A stretch of 64,000 bases of DNA from Moraxellaceae bacterium. Lineage in GTDB: Bacteria > Pseudomonadota > Gammaproteobacteria > Pseudomonadales > Moraxellaceae. Positions 30,049 to 39,452 of the stretch are shown here, one piece after another. Location of the stretch: positions 187,723 through 251,722 of the forward strand of contig JAUSND010000012.1 in NCBI GenBank assembly GCA_030646295.1. The letters run 5' to 3'. Position 1 is the first letter of the stretch. Each line of letters opens with the position of its first letter. The notes beneath the pieces were generated by a model. That model made no database searches. It saw only the letters and a program-made list of their open reading frames with translations, and was not told the DNA's origin. Both the position numbers and the translations under genes were made by a program.

Positions 30049-31704
30049 TCAGGGCTGTGCGGGTGCCGGCGCGGCGCTGACCAGAGGCAGGGCAATGCGG
30101 CCCGCCACACTGGCATCGGTCGCGCTGCCCGAGCCGGCAAAACGGAATTGCGAATTCCAGCCGGTGACCAGCAGGCCCAGCACTTCACCCGGTTCGATGC
30201 GGGCATTGACGCCGCCCAGCTCGAACTCCAGCGGCCCTTTTGCATGCACCGGCGTGACCTGCTGATTGAGCACGGTGTAGCTGCCGGAGCCTGGTCGCCA
30301 CTTGGCAAGGCGCAGGTAGAGCACGGGGTCGTCACGGTCGGTCTGGCTGAAGGTCAGTGCAATGCGCGGGACACCCGCCACCCAGGTGGATTCTTTGGGG
30401 GCCAGCAGGGGCACGCGGGCCGGGCGTATCCAGCCATTGTGCGGCTTCTCCCAGTTGGCCGGTACACCTGCCGGGCGTAACCAGTTGCCGACATGATCCA
30501 GCGGTTTCAGCAGCAACTCGAACTGGCCACTCATGCCGCTACCGACATGCACCGGCCTGAACTCCTGCCACTCGCCGATCTGCTGGCGGGCATCGGCCAG
30601 TTCGTCACCGGTCAGGCAGAAATGCGGTACCCGTGCCAGCGCCTTGTCATCGCCCTTGAGCTTGCCATCCAGCCAGTCGCGGATGATGGCGGCCGTTTGC
30701 AGGGTCTTGCCGCCACAACTCACTTCATCCTGCATTTCCCAGACCGGGGTCCCCGTTGACCATTGTGACCCGGGCAGCAGATGGCCGTCCGCAATCGCCA
30801 CCAGACGGACGTCCTTGCCGGCCATCTTGAAGCAGCGCTGCATGTCGACGGACTGGTTGTAGGGGAACAGTACGTCGCGCATGCCTGGCATCAGCAAGGC
30901 ATCGGCCTTGGGCCAGACGCCGTTGCCGCAGTGCGCGGAGAGGCTGTTGTTCTGCAGCGTCTTGCGCAGGTGCGGATTGTTGTTGCCGAACATCTCGCCA
31001 ATCAGCTCGCCGCTCATGCCGTTATCCATGTGAAACGGATTGAAGACATAGCCAATGGCACCCAGAAAGCTGATCCAGCTGGTCTTGGGGACGCCGTTCG
31101 GGAACAGCGCCTGGTCCAGGTTGAACCAGGTCGTGATGGGCACGATGGCATCAATGCGGACATCGCGGGTGCTGGCCAGCAGCTGCACGGCACCACCATA
31201 AGACTCGCCAAGCATGCCGACCACCGGATCGTTGTTGTCGGTGGCCAGCGGCAGGTTGCGCACCGCCCAGTCGATGATGCGCGAGACGTCATCCGCTTCC
31301 TTGTCGGGCCGGATCAGGCCGACGCTGTCGCCGGTCGAGCCGTGACCGCGCTGGTCGTAACTGATGACAAAGTAGCCGTCATGCCATGCCTGCAGGGCAA
31401 TCTCGCCGGGCGGCAGCAGCGTTCCATAAAATGACAGTGGCCGTGCCATGCGGCTGAGGCCATAACCATGGGCATGGATCAGCAGCGGCGTGGTGTGATC
31501 CGTGCGCATGCGCGGCTGGTAAACGGTGAAGCGGATTCTGGTACCGTCTTCCGCCGTGGTTTCGGCGTGGTAGTACGTCTGTTTCAGCAGGGTGCCGTTA
31601 CGCAGGGTCTTGCGCGGCGCACTTTCGTGGTAGCTGAGGACACAACCGGACAGGAGCAGGGTGCCCAGGACCAGGGTCAGGGCGCGCAGAAAGAGCGACA
31701 TCAT
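30049..31704 (-). CDS. Lipoprotein alpha/beta hydrolase, S15/CocE-like
   Basis: The product is 551 residues. The signal ends in a lipobox (L-L-L-S-G-C, Cys about 21), so it is a lipoprotein. Residues 60-340 are an alpha/beta-hydrolase: HAHGYGLS oxyanion-side segment, YDQRGHGST, and the nucleophile elbow GESYGG. A C-terminal beta-jelly-roll of about 170 residues follows, as in X-Pro dipeptidyl peptidases and CocE esterases. The likely reaction is hydrolysis of an ester or peptide in the envelope; the substrate is unknown. It faces uvrD and shares a terminator with DUF3617. Confidence 0.8.
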   Translation of the reverse strand: MMSLFLRALTLVLGTLLLSGCVLSYHESAPRKTLRNGTLLKQTYYHAETTAEDGTRIRFTVYQPRMRTDHTTPLLIHAHGYGLSRMARPLSFYGTLLPPGEIALQAWHDGYFVISYDQRGHGSTGDSVGLIRPDKEADDVSRIIDWAVRNLPLATDNNDPVVGMLGESYGGAVQLLASTRDVRIDAIVPITTWFNLDQALFPNGVPKTSWISFLGAIGYVFNPFHMDNGMSGELIGEMFGNNNPHLRKTLQNNSLSAHCGNGVWPKADALLMPGMRDVLFPYNQSVDMQRCFKMAGKDVRLVAIADGHLLPGSQWSTGTPVWEMQDEVSCGGKTLQTAAIIRDWLDGKLKGDDKALARVPHFCLTGDELADARQQIGEWQEFRPVHVGSGMSGQFELLLKPLDHVGNWLRPAGVPANWEKPHNGWIRPARVPLLAPKESTWVAGVPRIALTFSQTDRDDPVLYLRLAKWRPGSGSYTVLNQQVTPVHAKGPLEFELGGVNARIEPGEVLGLLVTGWNSQFRFAGSGSATDASVAGRIALPLVSAAPAPAQP

Positions 31705-31856
31705 TCACCAGCGTTATTTTTATTGTTGTTGTTCCGGGTGCCGGTGCTGCAGGGCACTGCCGGCAGTGGGTGATTCTGCCGGGGGAATGATGGGGCGTCG
31801 AGAAAAAATGACCGTGCAAAAAGTCCGTTCCACGTCTGAATGCACGCGCAGGATGA

Positions 31857-32264
31857 TCACACCGGGCAGGCTTCCGGCGGCACCGCGCGCGGGCGTCCGT
31901 TCTCGTCAATTGCCACGTAGGTGAATACACCTTCGGTGAGCTTCACCGGCGGCTGGCAGGGGTCAGCGGTTTCCCAGACCTCGATGCGGATTTTCATCGA
32001 CGTGTTGCCAATGCGCTCAATGGTCGCATAGCAGGAAATGACATCGCCGATCTGCACCGGATGATGGAAGACCATGCTGTCGACCGCGATGGTGGTGATA
32101 CGGCCATGGGCACGCTTGCGCGCAGCAACGGCACCGGCAAGGTCCATCTGTGCCATCAGCCAGCCACCAAAGATGTCACCGTTCCAGTTGGTGTCGGATG
32201 GCATGGCAATGGTTTGCAGGGAAATGACGCCGTTCGGGGTGGTGCTGCCAGTGCTGTCGGTCAT
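31857..32264 (-). CDS. Acyl-CoA thioesterase, YciA-like hotdog (copy 1)
   Basis: The product is 135 residues with a single hotdog domain. The motif N-G-D-I-F-G-G-W-L-M-A-Q-M-D carries the catalytic Asp and is diagnostic of the YciA/BACH-type acyl-CoA thioesterases. These release free CoA from short- to long-chain acyl-CoA in the cytoplasm. A very similar gene lies 80 bases upstream in the same direction, with about half of the residues shared, so the pair arose by tandem duplication. Confidence 0.9.
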   Translation of the reverse strand: MTDSTGSTTPNGVISLQTIAMPSDTNWNGDIFGGWLMAQMDLAGAVAARKRAHGRITTIAVDSMVFHHPVQIGDVISCYATIERIGNTSMKIRIEVWETADPCQPPVKLTEGVFTYVAIDENGRPRAVPPEACPV

Positions 32265-32344
32265 GAGGCACTCCGGTGGAAAAGGAATGCCCCGTTTATA
32301 GCAGATCGGCTTGCCGTCAGGTGCGCGACGGGGCCGAACATTGA

Positions 32345-32743
32345 TCAGGCCGGCGGGATGGGGCGCGTGTTGCCGTCGTCATCAATCGCGACAAAGGTGA
32401 ACAGGCCTTCGGTGAGCTTTGTGTGCAGGCCGGTCAGGTCATCGGTTTTCCAGACCTCGATGAGGATCTTGATCGAGGAGCGGCCGACCGAGAGTACCTC
32501 GGTGTAAAAGCCGACAATGTCGCCGACCTTCAGCGGCCGCAAGAACACCATGCTGTCGATGGCCACGGTGGCGATGCGCCCGCGGGCACGCTTGCGCCCG
32601 GCAACTCCGCCGGCGAGGTCCATCTGCGAGACCAGCCAGCCACCAAAGATGTCGCCGTTGGGATTGGCATCCGCTGGCATCGCCAGCGTTTGCAGGCAGA
32701 GCGTGCCGCGGGGTTCCGGCGCGTTGTCGTGGTGCGAATTCAT
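32345..32743 (-). CDS. Acyl-CoA thioesterase, YciA-like hotdog (copy 2)
   Basis: The product is 132 residues with the same motif, N-G-D-I-F-G-G-W-L-V-S-Q-M-D, and a very similar RKRARGRIATVAIDSMVF core. It is the first gene of the leftward pair and ends in D-D-D-G-N-T-R-P-I-P. The two copies differ most in the region after GDI (VISCYATIERIG against VGFYTEVLSVG), which could change chain-length preference. That is inferred only from position. Confidence 0.9.
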   Translation of the reverse strand: MNSHHDNAPEPRGTLCLQTLAMPADANPNGDIFGGWLVSQMDLAGGVAGRKRARGRIATVAIDSMVFLRPLKVGDIVGFYTEVLSVGRSSIKILIEVWKTDDLTGLHTKLTEGLFTFVAIDDDGNTRPIPPA

Positions 32744-32821
32744 GGTGTCATCTCTGTGTAGGCACCAGATGAGTATAAACAGCCGGCACCGGTGATGGCA
32801 GGCCGATTGTCATACCACGCA

Positions 32822-32839
32822 CTGTCACATTTTCGTCAC
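32822..32839 (+). promoter_or_regulatory. PhoB box upstream of the small secreted protein
   Basis: CTGTCAC (32822-32828), ATTT, TCGTCAC (32833-32839) form 7-base direct repeats on an 11-base period, like the PhoB consensus CTGTCAT. A TTGTCAT lies at 32807-32813. A weak -10 (TAAGGT) starts 10 bases after the box, the usual PhoB spacing. Confidence 0.65.
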
Positions 32840-32887
32840 CTGGTGCGGCTAAGGTAGGCCGCGAATCAGTCAACCGGGGATCTCCTC

Positions 32888-33157
32888 ATGTTCAAGCGTA
32901 TCTCTCTGGCTGCCGTCCTGGCCGCCGCCGTGGTGCTGCCGGCACTGGCCGCCACACCGTACGACAAGCCTGGCTTTGTCACCAAGGTCGAGGATGGCCG
33001 TCTGTGGGTTTTCAAGGAAGGCAGCAAGGAGCTGGAGCAGTTCGAACAGCATGGCGAACCGGCCATCAACGTGTCGCGCATTGGCGAAGGCCCGGAAGGC
33101 ATGACGCTGAAGGCACCGAGCAATGAGGTCATCGACGCCTACATGGCGACAAAGTAA
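32888..33157 (+). CDS. Small secreted protein, probable Pho-regulon member
   Basis: The product is 89 residues with a signal peptide ending L-P-A-L-A-A. The mature part is about 68 residues, with the stretches [19 protein letters not shown] and [14 protein letters not shown] do not recognise a named family. It contains no Cys and no obvious catalytic motif. A PhoB-type box lies 49 bases upstream, and the gene sits right before pstS. A role in phosphate starvation is inferred from that. No clear terminator follows, so read-through into pstS is possible. Confidence 0.75.
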   Translation: MFKRISLAAVLAAAVVLPALAATPYDKPGFVTKVEDGRLWVFKEGSKELEQFEQHGEPAINVSRIGEGPEGMTLKAPSNEVIDAYMATK

Positions 33158-33223
33158 GTACTTGCAAACCCCCATGGGTTGGCAGATCAGGACTGCCCTC
33201 GTGCAGTTCGCCACGGCCTGACA

Positions 33224-33257
33224 CTGAAATATTACTGTCATATTTGACTACTATCAT
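33224..33257 (+). promoter_or_regulatory. PhoB box and -10 of pstS
   Basis: CTGAAAT (33224-33230), ATTA, CTGTCAT (33235-33241) show the 11-base PhoB repeat. TATCAT (33252-33257) follows after exactly 10 bases as the -10, as in known PhoB-activated promoters that lack a -35. Confidence 0.75.
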
Positions 33258-33294
33258 TCAGCCAGCGCCAAAGAACCCTCTTTTGGAGAGTGTC

Positions 33295-34257
33295 ATGAAA
33301 ATGAAACACCTTGTTGCAGCACTTGGCCTCAGCCTTGGCCTGGTGGCCTCGGCCCAGGCCACGGTAGACCCGAAGCTGCCTGTGTATGAAAAGACCTCCG
33401 GTATTTCCGGCAGCCTGTCGAGCGTTGGCTCCGATACCCTGAACAACCTGATGACGTTCTGGGCAGAAGGGTTCAAGAAGCAGTACCCGAACGTGAACAT
33501 CCAGATCCAGGGTGCCGGTTCGTCGACAGCGCCACCTGCGCTGGAGCAGGGCACGGCCAACCTTGGCCCCATGTCCCGTACCATGAAGGACGCGGAAATC
33601 CAGGCCTTTGAAAAGAAGCACGGCTACAAGCCGACTGCCGTCCCGGTTGCGGTCGATGCGCTGGCCGTGTTCGTGCACAAGGACAACCCCATCAAGGGCA
33701 TGTCGATGCCGCTGGTGGATGCGGTGTTCTCGTCCACCCGCAAGTGCGGTATGGAAAAGAACGTGACCAAGTGGGGTCAGGCTGGCCTGACCGGTGCCTG
33801 GGCCGGTCGCGACCTGCAGCTTTACGGTCGTAACTCGGTGTCGGGCACCTACGGTTATTTCAAGGAGCACTCCCTGTGCAAGGGTGACTTCAAGAACAAC
33901 GTGAACGAACAGCCGGGCTCCGCTTCGGTGGTACAGTCGGTTGCCACCTCGATCAATGGTATCGGCTACTCTGGTATTGGCTACAAGACTTCCGGAGTGC
34001 GTGCCGTGCCCCTGAAGGGTTCGGATGGCGAGTTCTACGAAGCCAACGAGAAGAATGCCCTGAGCGGCAAGTACCCGCTGGCACGCTTCCTCTATGTCTA
34101 CGTGAACAAGGCACCGAACAAGCCGTTGCGCCCGGTGGATGCCGAGTTCCTGAAGCTGGTGCTGTCGAAGCAGGGTCAGGAAATTGTGGAGAAGGACGGT
34201 TATATTCCGCTGCCGTCTTCGGAAGTGAAGAAGATCCGTACCAAGCTGGGCCTGTAA
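33295..34257 (+). CDS. pstS: Phosphate-binding periplasmic protein
   Basis: The product is 320 residues. The signal peptide ends A-S-A-Q-A. The phosphate-site loop [11 protein letters not shown] and the later [12 protein letters not shown] stretch match PstS of the pseudomonad type. It captures phosphate in the periplasm and hands it to PstCA. The ATG at 33295 has GGAGAG upstream and gives a proper signal peptide. A strong terminator follows, which usually lets pstS be made in excess over pstCAB. Confidence 0.96.
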   Translation: MKMKHLVAALGLSLGLVASAQATVDPKLPVYEKTSGISGSLSSVGSDTLNNLMTFWAEGFKKQYPNVNIQIQGAGSSTAPPALEQGTANLGPMSRTMKDAEIQAFEKKHGYKPTAVPVAVDALAVFVHKDNPIKGMSMPLVDAVFSSTRKCGMEKNVTKWGQAGLTGAWAGRDLQLYGRNSVSGTYGYFKEHSLCKGDFKNNVNEQPGSASVVQSVATSINGIGYSGIGYKTSGVRAVPLKGSDGEFYEANEKNALSGKYPLARFLYVYVNKAPNKPLRPVDAEFLKLVLSKQGQEIVEKDGYIPLPSSEVKKIRTKLGL

Positions 34258-34275
34258 GGCTGGCGAGGTCGGGAG

Positions 34276-34299
34276 AAAAGGGGCTCATGCCCCTTTTTT
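34276..34299 (+). terminator. Intrinsic terminator after pstS
   Basis: AAAAGGGGC (34276-34284), TCAT, GCCCCTTTTTT (34289-34299). It separates pstS from pstCAB and likely allows partial read-through. Confidence 0.85.
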
Positions 34300-34323
34300 C
34301 TCGGCCCTTTTTTTCGGTCTAGC

Positions 34324-34354
34324 GCTGTCACATTTCGGTAATAAATGCGACAGC
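34324..34354 (+). promoter_or_regulatory. PhoB half-sites inside a 12-bp inverted repeat before pstC
   Basis: CTGTCAC-ATTT-CGGTAAT (34325-34342) has the 11-base PhoB period. It overlaps a nearly perfect 12-base inverted repeat (34324-34335 with 34343-34354, one mismatch). No good -10 follows at the expected place. Confidence 0.45.
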
Positions 34355-34421
34355 ACTGGGTCGGGCATGAACTGCTGAACATTGCGCGATTTCTGAGCTG
34401 AATTTTTACAGGACACTGTCC

Positions 34422-36734
34422 ATGTCACACAACATTGAATCGGTCATGCCCACTGCCAAGGAAATGGCAAAGATGGCACGTCGCCGCCAGATCAAGGATC
34501 GCCTGGCCAATATCACCATCGGCTTTGGTGGTGTGTTTGTGATTGTCGCCATCGCGCTCATCTTCTTTTATCTGCTGTTTGAAGTCTGGCCCCTGTTTGA
34601 CCAGGGCAAGTTCGAGCAGGCCCGTCGCTACGAGGCGACCGAGCCGAAGGCGGCGTGGGTGGACATGGATGAATACAACTCCACCGGCATGCGCCTGTTG
34701 CCAACGGGAGAGTTGCAGTTTTTCAAGGTGGGTGACGGCAGTGAAATCCGCCGTCAGGCCCTGCCCGTGCCAGCGGGCGTGACCGTGGTGAGTGTGCAGC
34801 GTGCGGCCGTCACCACCGGTCTTGTCGGCCTGGGTCTGTCCAATGGCCAGGTGCTGGTGCTGGCGCCGGATTATGGCGTGGAATACGGCGCCAATGATGC
34901 GCGCACCATTGTACCCGGTGTGCGTTTTCCGTACGGCGAAACCCCGGTAGTGATGGACGACAGCGGTCAGCCCGTCCTGCATTTTGCCTTGCGCGGTGGC
35001 GATGACACGTTGAAGGTGCTTGGCGTCAACACCGGGCGTCTGGTGTGGTCCGGTTACGAGAAGAAGATTGAAGAGGGCGCGGAGGGCGAAGTTGCGCTTG
35101 GCCTGACCAGTGAGGCCGAGGAAGACAGCGGCCCCAAGGTGTTTGTCCGTACCTCGGAAACAGTGATTGATGTGCCGGCAGCATCGGTACGCGATGTGAT
35201 CATTGGCCAGGATGCACGCTGGGCGTATGTGCTGTCGGGCAACAGCCAGATGACGGTCCTCACCATGAAAGACGAGGGGCCGGTGGTGTACCAGCAGTTG
35301 CCGCTGACACGCAGCAGCGAGCAGGTGACGGCACTGGCCGCACTGCAGGGCAATATTTCCCTGCTGGTAGGCGATAACCATGGCCGGATTGCACAGTGGT
35401 TTCTGGTGCGCGACAAGCATGCCGAAGTCGATGCCTTCAGCCTGCAGAAAATTCGCGAGTTCACCCTGGGCGATGCGCCTGTCACGGCCATCGTGGCGGA
35501 GGCCAAGCGCAAGGGCTTTGTTGCTGGTGATGAAAAGGGCCGTGTCGGTTATTTCTTCACCACCTCCGAGCGCAGCCTTGGTGTGCATCAGGCGGCGGAT
35601 GCACCCATTCGCTCGCTGGCGGTGTCGGCACGTTCCGAAGGCGTTTATGTGCAAAGCGACAAGGGCGCCAGCTTCTGGAGCATGCATGCCGAGCACCCCG
35701 ACATTTCCATGAAGTCGGCGTGGGGCAAGGTGTGGTACGAGTCCTACGAGGAGCCCGGCTACACCTGGCAGTCCACCTCCGGCAATTCCGATTTCGAAGG
35801 CAAGATGTCGCTGGTGCCGTTGACGTTCGGTACGCTCAAGGCAGCGTTTTATGCCATGTTGCTGGCAGCACCACTGGCCATTTGTGGCGCCATGTATACC
35901 GCCGTGTTCATGGCACCGGGCCTGCGCCGCAAGGTGAAGCCGGCCGTGGAATTGATGCAGGCGCTGCCCACCGTGATTCTCGGCTTTCTCGCCGGCCTGT
36001 GGCTGGCACCAACCATTGAAGGCAGTCTGCCCGGTATTTTCAGCCTGCTCATTGTCACGCCGATCATTATTCTTGGCTGTGGTTTTGCCTGGTCGCAGCT
36101 GTCCATTGAAAAGCGCAGCATCCTGCCGGATGGCTGGGCGCCGATTGTGCTGGTGGTGCCGGTGCTGCTCGGCGGCTGGATTTCATTCGAGCTTTCACGA
36201 CCGATGGAAATTGCCTTCTTTGGTGGCGACATCCGGCACTGGCTGCAGGCAGAAACCGGACTTGGTTTTGACCAGCGCAATGCCCTTATCGTCGGTCTCA
36301 CCATGGGCTTTGCCGTGATCGCACCGATTTTCTCGATTGCAGAAGACGCGCTGTTCGCGGTGCCGCGTCATCTCACCAATGGCTCGCTGGCGCTGGGTGC
36401 CACGCAGTGGCAGACGCTCACTCGCGTGGTATTACCGACGGCATCGCCCGGCATCTTTTCGGCACTGATGATCGGCTTTGGTCGTGCCGTGGGTGAAACC
36501 ATGATTGTGCTGATGGCCACCGGCAACACGGCCGTCATGGAATGGAACATTTTCGAGGGCATGCGCACGCTGTCGGCCAACGTGGCCGTGGAGATGGGCG
36601 AGGCTGAAGTGGGCTCCACGCATTTCCGTGTGCTGTTCCTGTCGGCGCTGGTGTTGTTCGTGCTGACTTTTGTCCTCAATACCGCTGCTGAAGTCGTGCG
36701 CAATCGCCTGCGCAAGAAATACGGCTCGCTCTGA
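34422..36734 (+). CDS. pstC: Phosphate ABC transporter permease with large periplasmic insert
   Basis: PstC is one of the two channel subunits of the high-affinity phosphate importer. At 770 residues it is far longer than E. coli PstC (319). After a first helix (about 33-53) comes a region of about 400 residues with WD-like repeats (S-N-G-Q-V-L-V-L, D-N-H-G-R-I-A-Q-W, D-E-K-G-R-V-G-Y-F), which looks like a beta-propeller. The permease core with its ABC-coupling loop follows from about 465. Enlarged PstC is known in pseudomonads. The insert probably faces the periplasm, perhaps to meet PstS. Confidence 0.94.
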   Translation: MSHNIESVMPTAKEMAKMARRRQIKDRLANITIGFGGVFVIVAIALIFFYLLFEVWPLFDQGKFEQARRYEATEPKAAWVDMDEYNSTGMRLLPTGELQFFKVGDGSEIRRQALPVPAGVTVVSVQRAAVTTGLVGLGLSNGQVLVLAPDYGVEYGANDARTIVPGVRFPYGETPVVMDDSGQPVLHFALRGGDDTLKVLGVNTGRLVWSGYEKKIEEGAEGEVALGLTSEAEEDSGPKVFVRTSETVIDVPAASVRDVIIGQDARWAYVLSGNSQMTVLTMKDEGPVVYQQLPLTRSSEQVTALAALQGNISLLVGDNHGRIAQWFLVRDKHAEVDAFSLQKIREFTLGDAPVTAIVAEAKRKGFVAGDEKGRVGYFFTTSERSLGVHQAADAPIRSLAVSARSEGVYVQSDKGASFWSMHAEHPDISMKSAWGKVWYESYEEPGYTWQSTSGNSDFEGKMSLVPLTFGTLKAAFYAMLLAAPLAICGAMYTAVFMAPGLRRKVKPAVELMQALPTVILGFLAGLWLAPTIEGSLPGIFSLLIVTPIIILGCGFAWSQLSIEKRSILPDGWAPIVLVVPVLLGGWISFELSRPMEIAFFGGDIRHWLQAETGLGFDQRNALIVGLTMGFAVIAPIFSIAEDALFAVPRHLTNGSLALGATQWQTLTRVVLPTASPGIFSALMIGFGRAVGETMIVLMATGNTAVMEWNIFEGMRTLSANVAVEMGEAEVGSTHFRVLFLSALVLFVLTFVLNTAAEVVRNRLRKKYGSL

Positions 36735-36756
36735 GCAGATCACGGAGAACTGACTG

Positions 36757-38415
36757 ATGAAATTGCGTGAATACTTCAAGTCCGGTGATGCGTGGGTCTG
36801 GTTGAATGCCGGCACGGTCACGATATCCCTGATCATGGTGGTCGGCATCCTGGGCCTCATTGCCGTGCGCGGTCTGGGTCATTTCTGGCCGGCAGACGTA
36901 ATGCAGGCCAGCTATACGGAAATGGATGGCAGCAGGAAGACCCTGATTGCCGAAGTCTATGATGAAAAGATCGATACGGCGGCGCGCCTGCGCGAGGCTG
37001 GTGTCGAGATTCCTGCTGCGGTGCAGACCGTGACACGCTATTCGCTCAAGGTGGGTAACCGTGACCTGGGCGGTGCAGACTTCAAGTGGGTGTTTGCCGA
37101 TCGTCTTGCTGACATCAAGTACCCGACTGACATCGTGGCACTGGAGCGCTATGAGTGGGGCAGTTTTTTTGGCCGTCTCAAGGAAGTCCGCCAGTCCGGT
37201 GAAGTGGTTGCTGCCGGTGACAAGGCATGGGATGCGTTGCAGGACCGCATCGGGCGCGCCGGCGAGTTGCGCGAGCAGGCCGCAGCACTGGAAAAAGGCG
37301 ATGTCGGCCGTATCAATTACGCGCTGGACGAGCTGCGTCTGGAAGAGCGTCGCCTGGTGCTGCGCAATGCACTGACCGAGGCCGATACGGCACGTATTGC
37401 ATCGGCCAAGGCTGTGCATGAAAAGGAATATGAGGGCGTTCGTCTCCGGCTGGAAGCGCTGGTCACCGATGCTGCACGCGACTCGGCTGTGTTTGTGGCG
37501 GCTGATGGCACCGAGAAGGAAATCACCCTCGACAAGATTGTGGCGGCCAACAAGCCCAACGACATGGGCGTCATCAGCAAGCTGGGCACCTACTTCCATA
37601 ATGTCTGGATGTTCCTCTCCGGCGACCCGCGGGAAGCAAATACGGAAGGTGGCGTGTTCCCGGCGATTTTCGGCACCGTGCTCATGGTGCTGATGATGAC
37701 TGTGCTGGTGACACCGCTGGGTGTGATTGCGGCCATCTACCTGCGCGAGTATGCCAATCAGGGGCTGGTCACGCAGACCGTGCGCATTGCCGTGAACAAT
37801 CTGGCCGGCGTGCCCTCTATTGTGTATGGCGTCTTCGGTCTGGGCTTCTTTGTCTACTTTGTCGGCGGCGCCATGGACCGGGCACTTTATCCGGAAGCGG
37901 CGCCCTCGCCGGTGTTCGGTACGCCCGGTCTGCTGTGGGCCTCCATTACGCTGGCGCTGCTGACACTGCCGGTGGTGATTGTGGCGACAGAGGAAGGCCT
38001 GGCCCGTATTCCGCGTGCACTCAAGGAAGGCTCGCTGGCGCTGGGCGCCACCAAGGCCGAAACCCTGTGGCGCGTGGTGTTGCCGATGGCAACACCGTCC
38101 ATCATGACCGGCGTGATTCTGGCGATTGCCCGTGCCGCGGGTGAAGTGGCGCCGCTGATGCTGGTGGGCGTGGTGAAGCTGGCACCCAACCTGCCGCTGG
38201 ACCTGAATGCACCGTTCCTGCACCTGGAACGCAAGTTCATGCACCTGGGCTTTCATATCTATGACGTCGGCTTTCAGAGCCCCAACGTCGAGGCGGCACG
38301 TCCGCTGGTCTATGCCACGGCCTTCCTGCTGGTGCTGGTGGTGGCGACCCTGAACCTTTCAGCGGTAGGCCTGCGTAATCGCCTGCGCGAAAAGTACAAG
38401 TCACTGGAGTCCTGA
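36757..38415 (+). CDS. pstA: Phosphate ABC transporter permease, long form
   Basis: PstA is the second channel subunit, at 552 residues against about 296 in E. coli. One helix (about 17-45) is followed by about 200 extra residues with a charged coiled-coil stretch (about 145-245). The standard permease core starts near 298 and contains the cytoplasmic coupling motif [18 protein letters not shown]. The added part should lie outside the inner membrane and may pair with the PstC insert. The gap to pstC is 22 bases. Confidence 0.94.
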   Translation: MKLREYFKSGDAWVWLNAGTVTISLIMVVGILGLIAVRGLGHFWPADVMQASYTEMDGSRKTLIAEVYDEKIDTAARLREAGVEIPAAVQTVTRYSLKVGNRDLGGADFKWVFADRLADIKYPTDIVALERYEWGSFFGRLKEVRQSGEVVAAGDKAWDALQDRIGRAGELREQAAALEKGDVGRINYALDELRLEERRLVLRNALTEADTARIASAKAVHEKEYEGVRLRLEALVTDAARDSAVFVAADGTEKEITLDKIVAANKPNDMGVISKLGTYFHNVWMFLSGDPREANTEGGVFPAIFGTVLMVLMMTVLVTPLGVIAAIYLREYANQGLVTQTVRIAVNNLAGVPSIVYGVFGLGFFVYFVGGAMDRALYPEAAPSPVFGTPGLLWASITLALLTLPVVIVATEEGLARIPRALKEGSLALGATKAETLWRVVLPMATPSIMTGVILAIARAAGEVAPLMLVGVVKLAPNLPLDLNAPFLHLERKFMHLGFHIYDVGFQSPNVEAARPLVYATAFLLVLVVATLNLSAVGLRNRLREKYKSLES

Positions 38416-38467
38416 TGCCTGTCGATTGGACAGACGCCAGGAAGCCGAACAGAATCGAGACATCACT

Positions 38468-39355
38468 ATGAGCTTCGACATGGAAACTACAGCCGTGAAC
38501 GAATCAGGAAAGGCCACTGCGGTGGCAGAAGAGCACCACTCCCATGGCGTGAACATGAGCACGCTGGGCCGGGCAGATCGTCATCACAGGCTGGATGAAG
38601 AGCCGGTCTGTCTGGAGGCAAAAAACCTGCAGCTGTTCTACAGCGAAAAGCAGGCGCTGTTCGACATCAACATGAAGATTCCGCGCAACCGCGCCACGGC
38701 ATTCATCGGTCCGTCAGGTTGCGGCAAGTCGACCCTGCTGCGTACCTTCAACCGCATGAATGACCTGATCGACGGTTGCCGTGTGGAAGGCGAAATCGAA
38801 CTCGACGGCAAGAACATCTTCGACCGGAGCGTGGACATTACCAACCTGCGTCGTCGTGTCGGCATGGTGTTCCAGAAGCCGAACCCGTTCCCGAAATCGA
38901 TTTATGAAAACGTGGCCTATGGCCTGCGTCTGCAGGGCGTGAACAACAAGCGCGTGCTGGATGACGTGGTTGAGGCCTCGCTGAAAGGCGCTGCACTGTG
39001 GAACGAAGCCAAGGATCGCCTGCATGATTCTGCGCTGGGTCTGTCCGGTGGCCAGCAGCAGCGTCTCTGTATTGCCCGCGCCATTGCCGTGCAGCCGGAA
39101 GTGCTGTTGCTCGACGAACCCTGCTCGGCGCTGGACCCGATTTCCACGCTCAAGATTGAAGAACTGATTCATGAGCTGAAGGAACGTTTCACCATCGTGA
39201 TTGTGACGCACAACATGCAGCAGGCGGCACGCGTGTCCGACTACACGGCGTTCATGTACCTGGGCAAGCTGATCGAGTATGGCGACACCGATACCCTGTT
39301 CACGAATCCTGGCAACAAGCAGACGGAAGATTACATCACCGGCCGTTACGGTTGA
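38468..39355 (+). CDS. pstB: Phosphate ABC transporter ATP-binding protein
   Basis: PstB is the ATPase of the importer. From the ATG at 38468 it has 295 residues: an about 45-residue N-terminal extension with several His, then the ABC domain. Motifs are Walker [10 protein letters not shown], signature LSGGQQQR, Walker [14 protein letters not shown] and the switch His in VTHNMQQ. It ends in the family's usual I-T-G-R-Y-G. An upstream in-frame start at 38426 is possible but lacks support. It lies 52 bases after pstA. Confidence 0.96.
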   Translation: MSFDMETTAVNESGKATAVAEEHHSHGVNMSTLGRADRHHRLDEEPVCLEAKNLQLFYSEKQALFDINMKIPRNRATAFIGPSGCGKSTLLRTFNRMNDLIDGCRVEGEIELDGKNIFDRSVDITNLRRRVGMVFQKPNPFPKSIYENVAYGLRLQGVNNKRVLDDVVEASLKGAALWNEAKDRLHDSALGLSGGQQQRLCIARAIAVQPEVLLLDEPCSALDPISTLKIEELIHELKERFTIVIVTHNMQQAARVSDYTAFMYLGKLIEYGDTDTLFTNPGNKQTEDYITGRYG

Positions 39356-39452
39356 GTTATTAACCCGGATGCCACCGTGCGGAGTTTTCTTCCGCTACGG
39401 GTTTGTTTGATTGGTTTTGAAAAAGATTCTGGCAGGCGAAGGAGCCGGCAAC

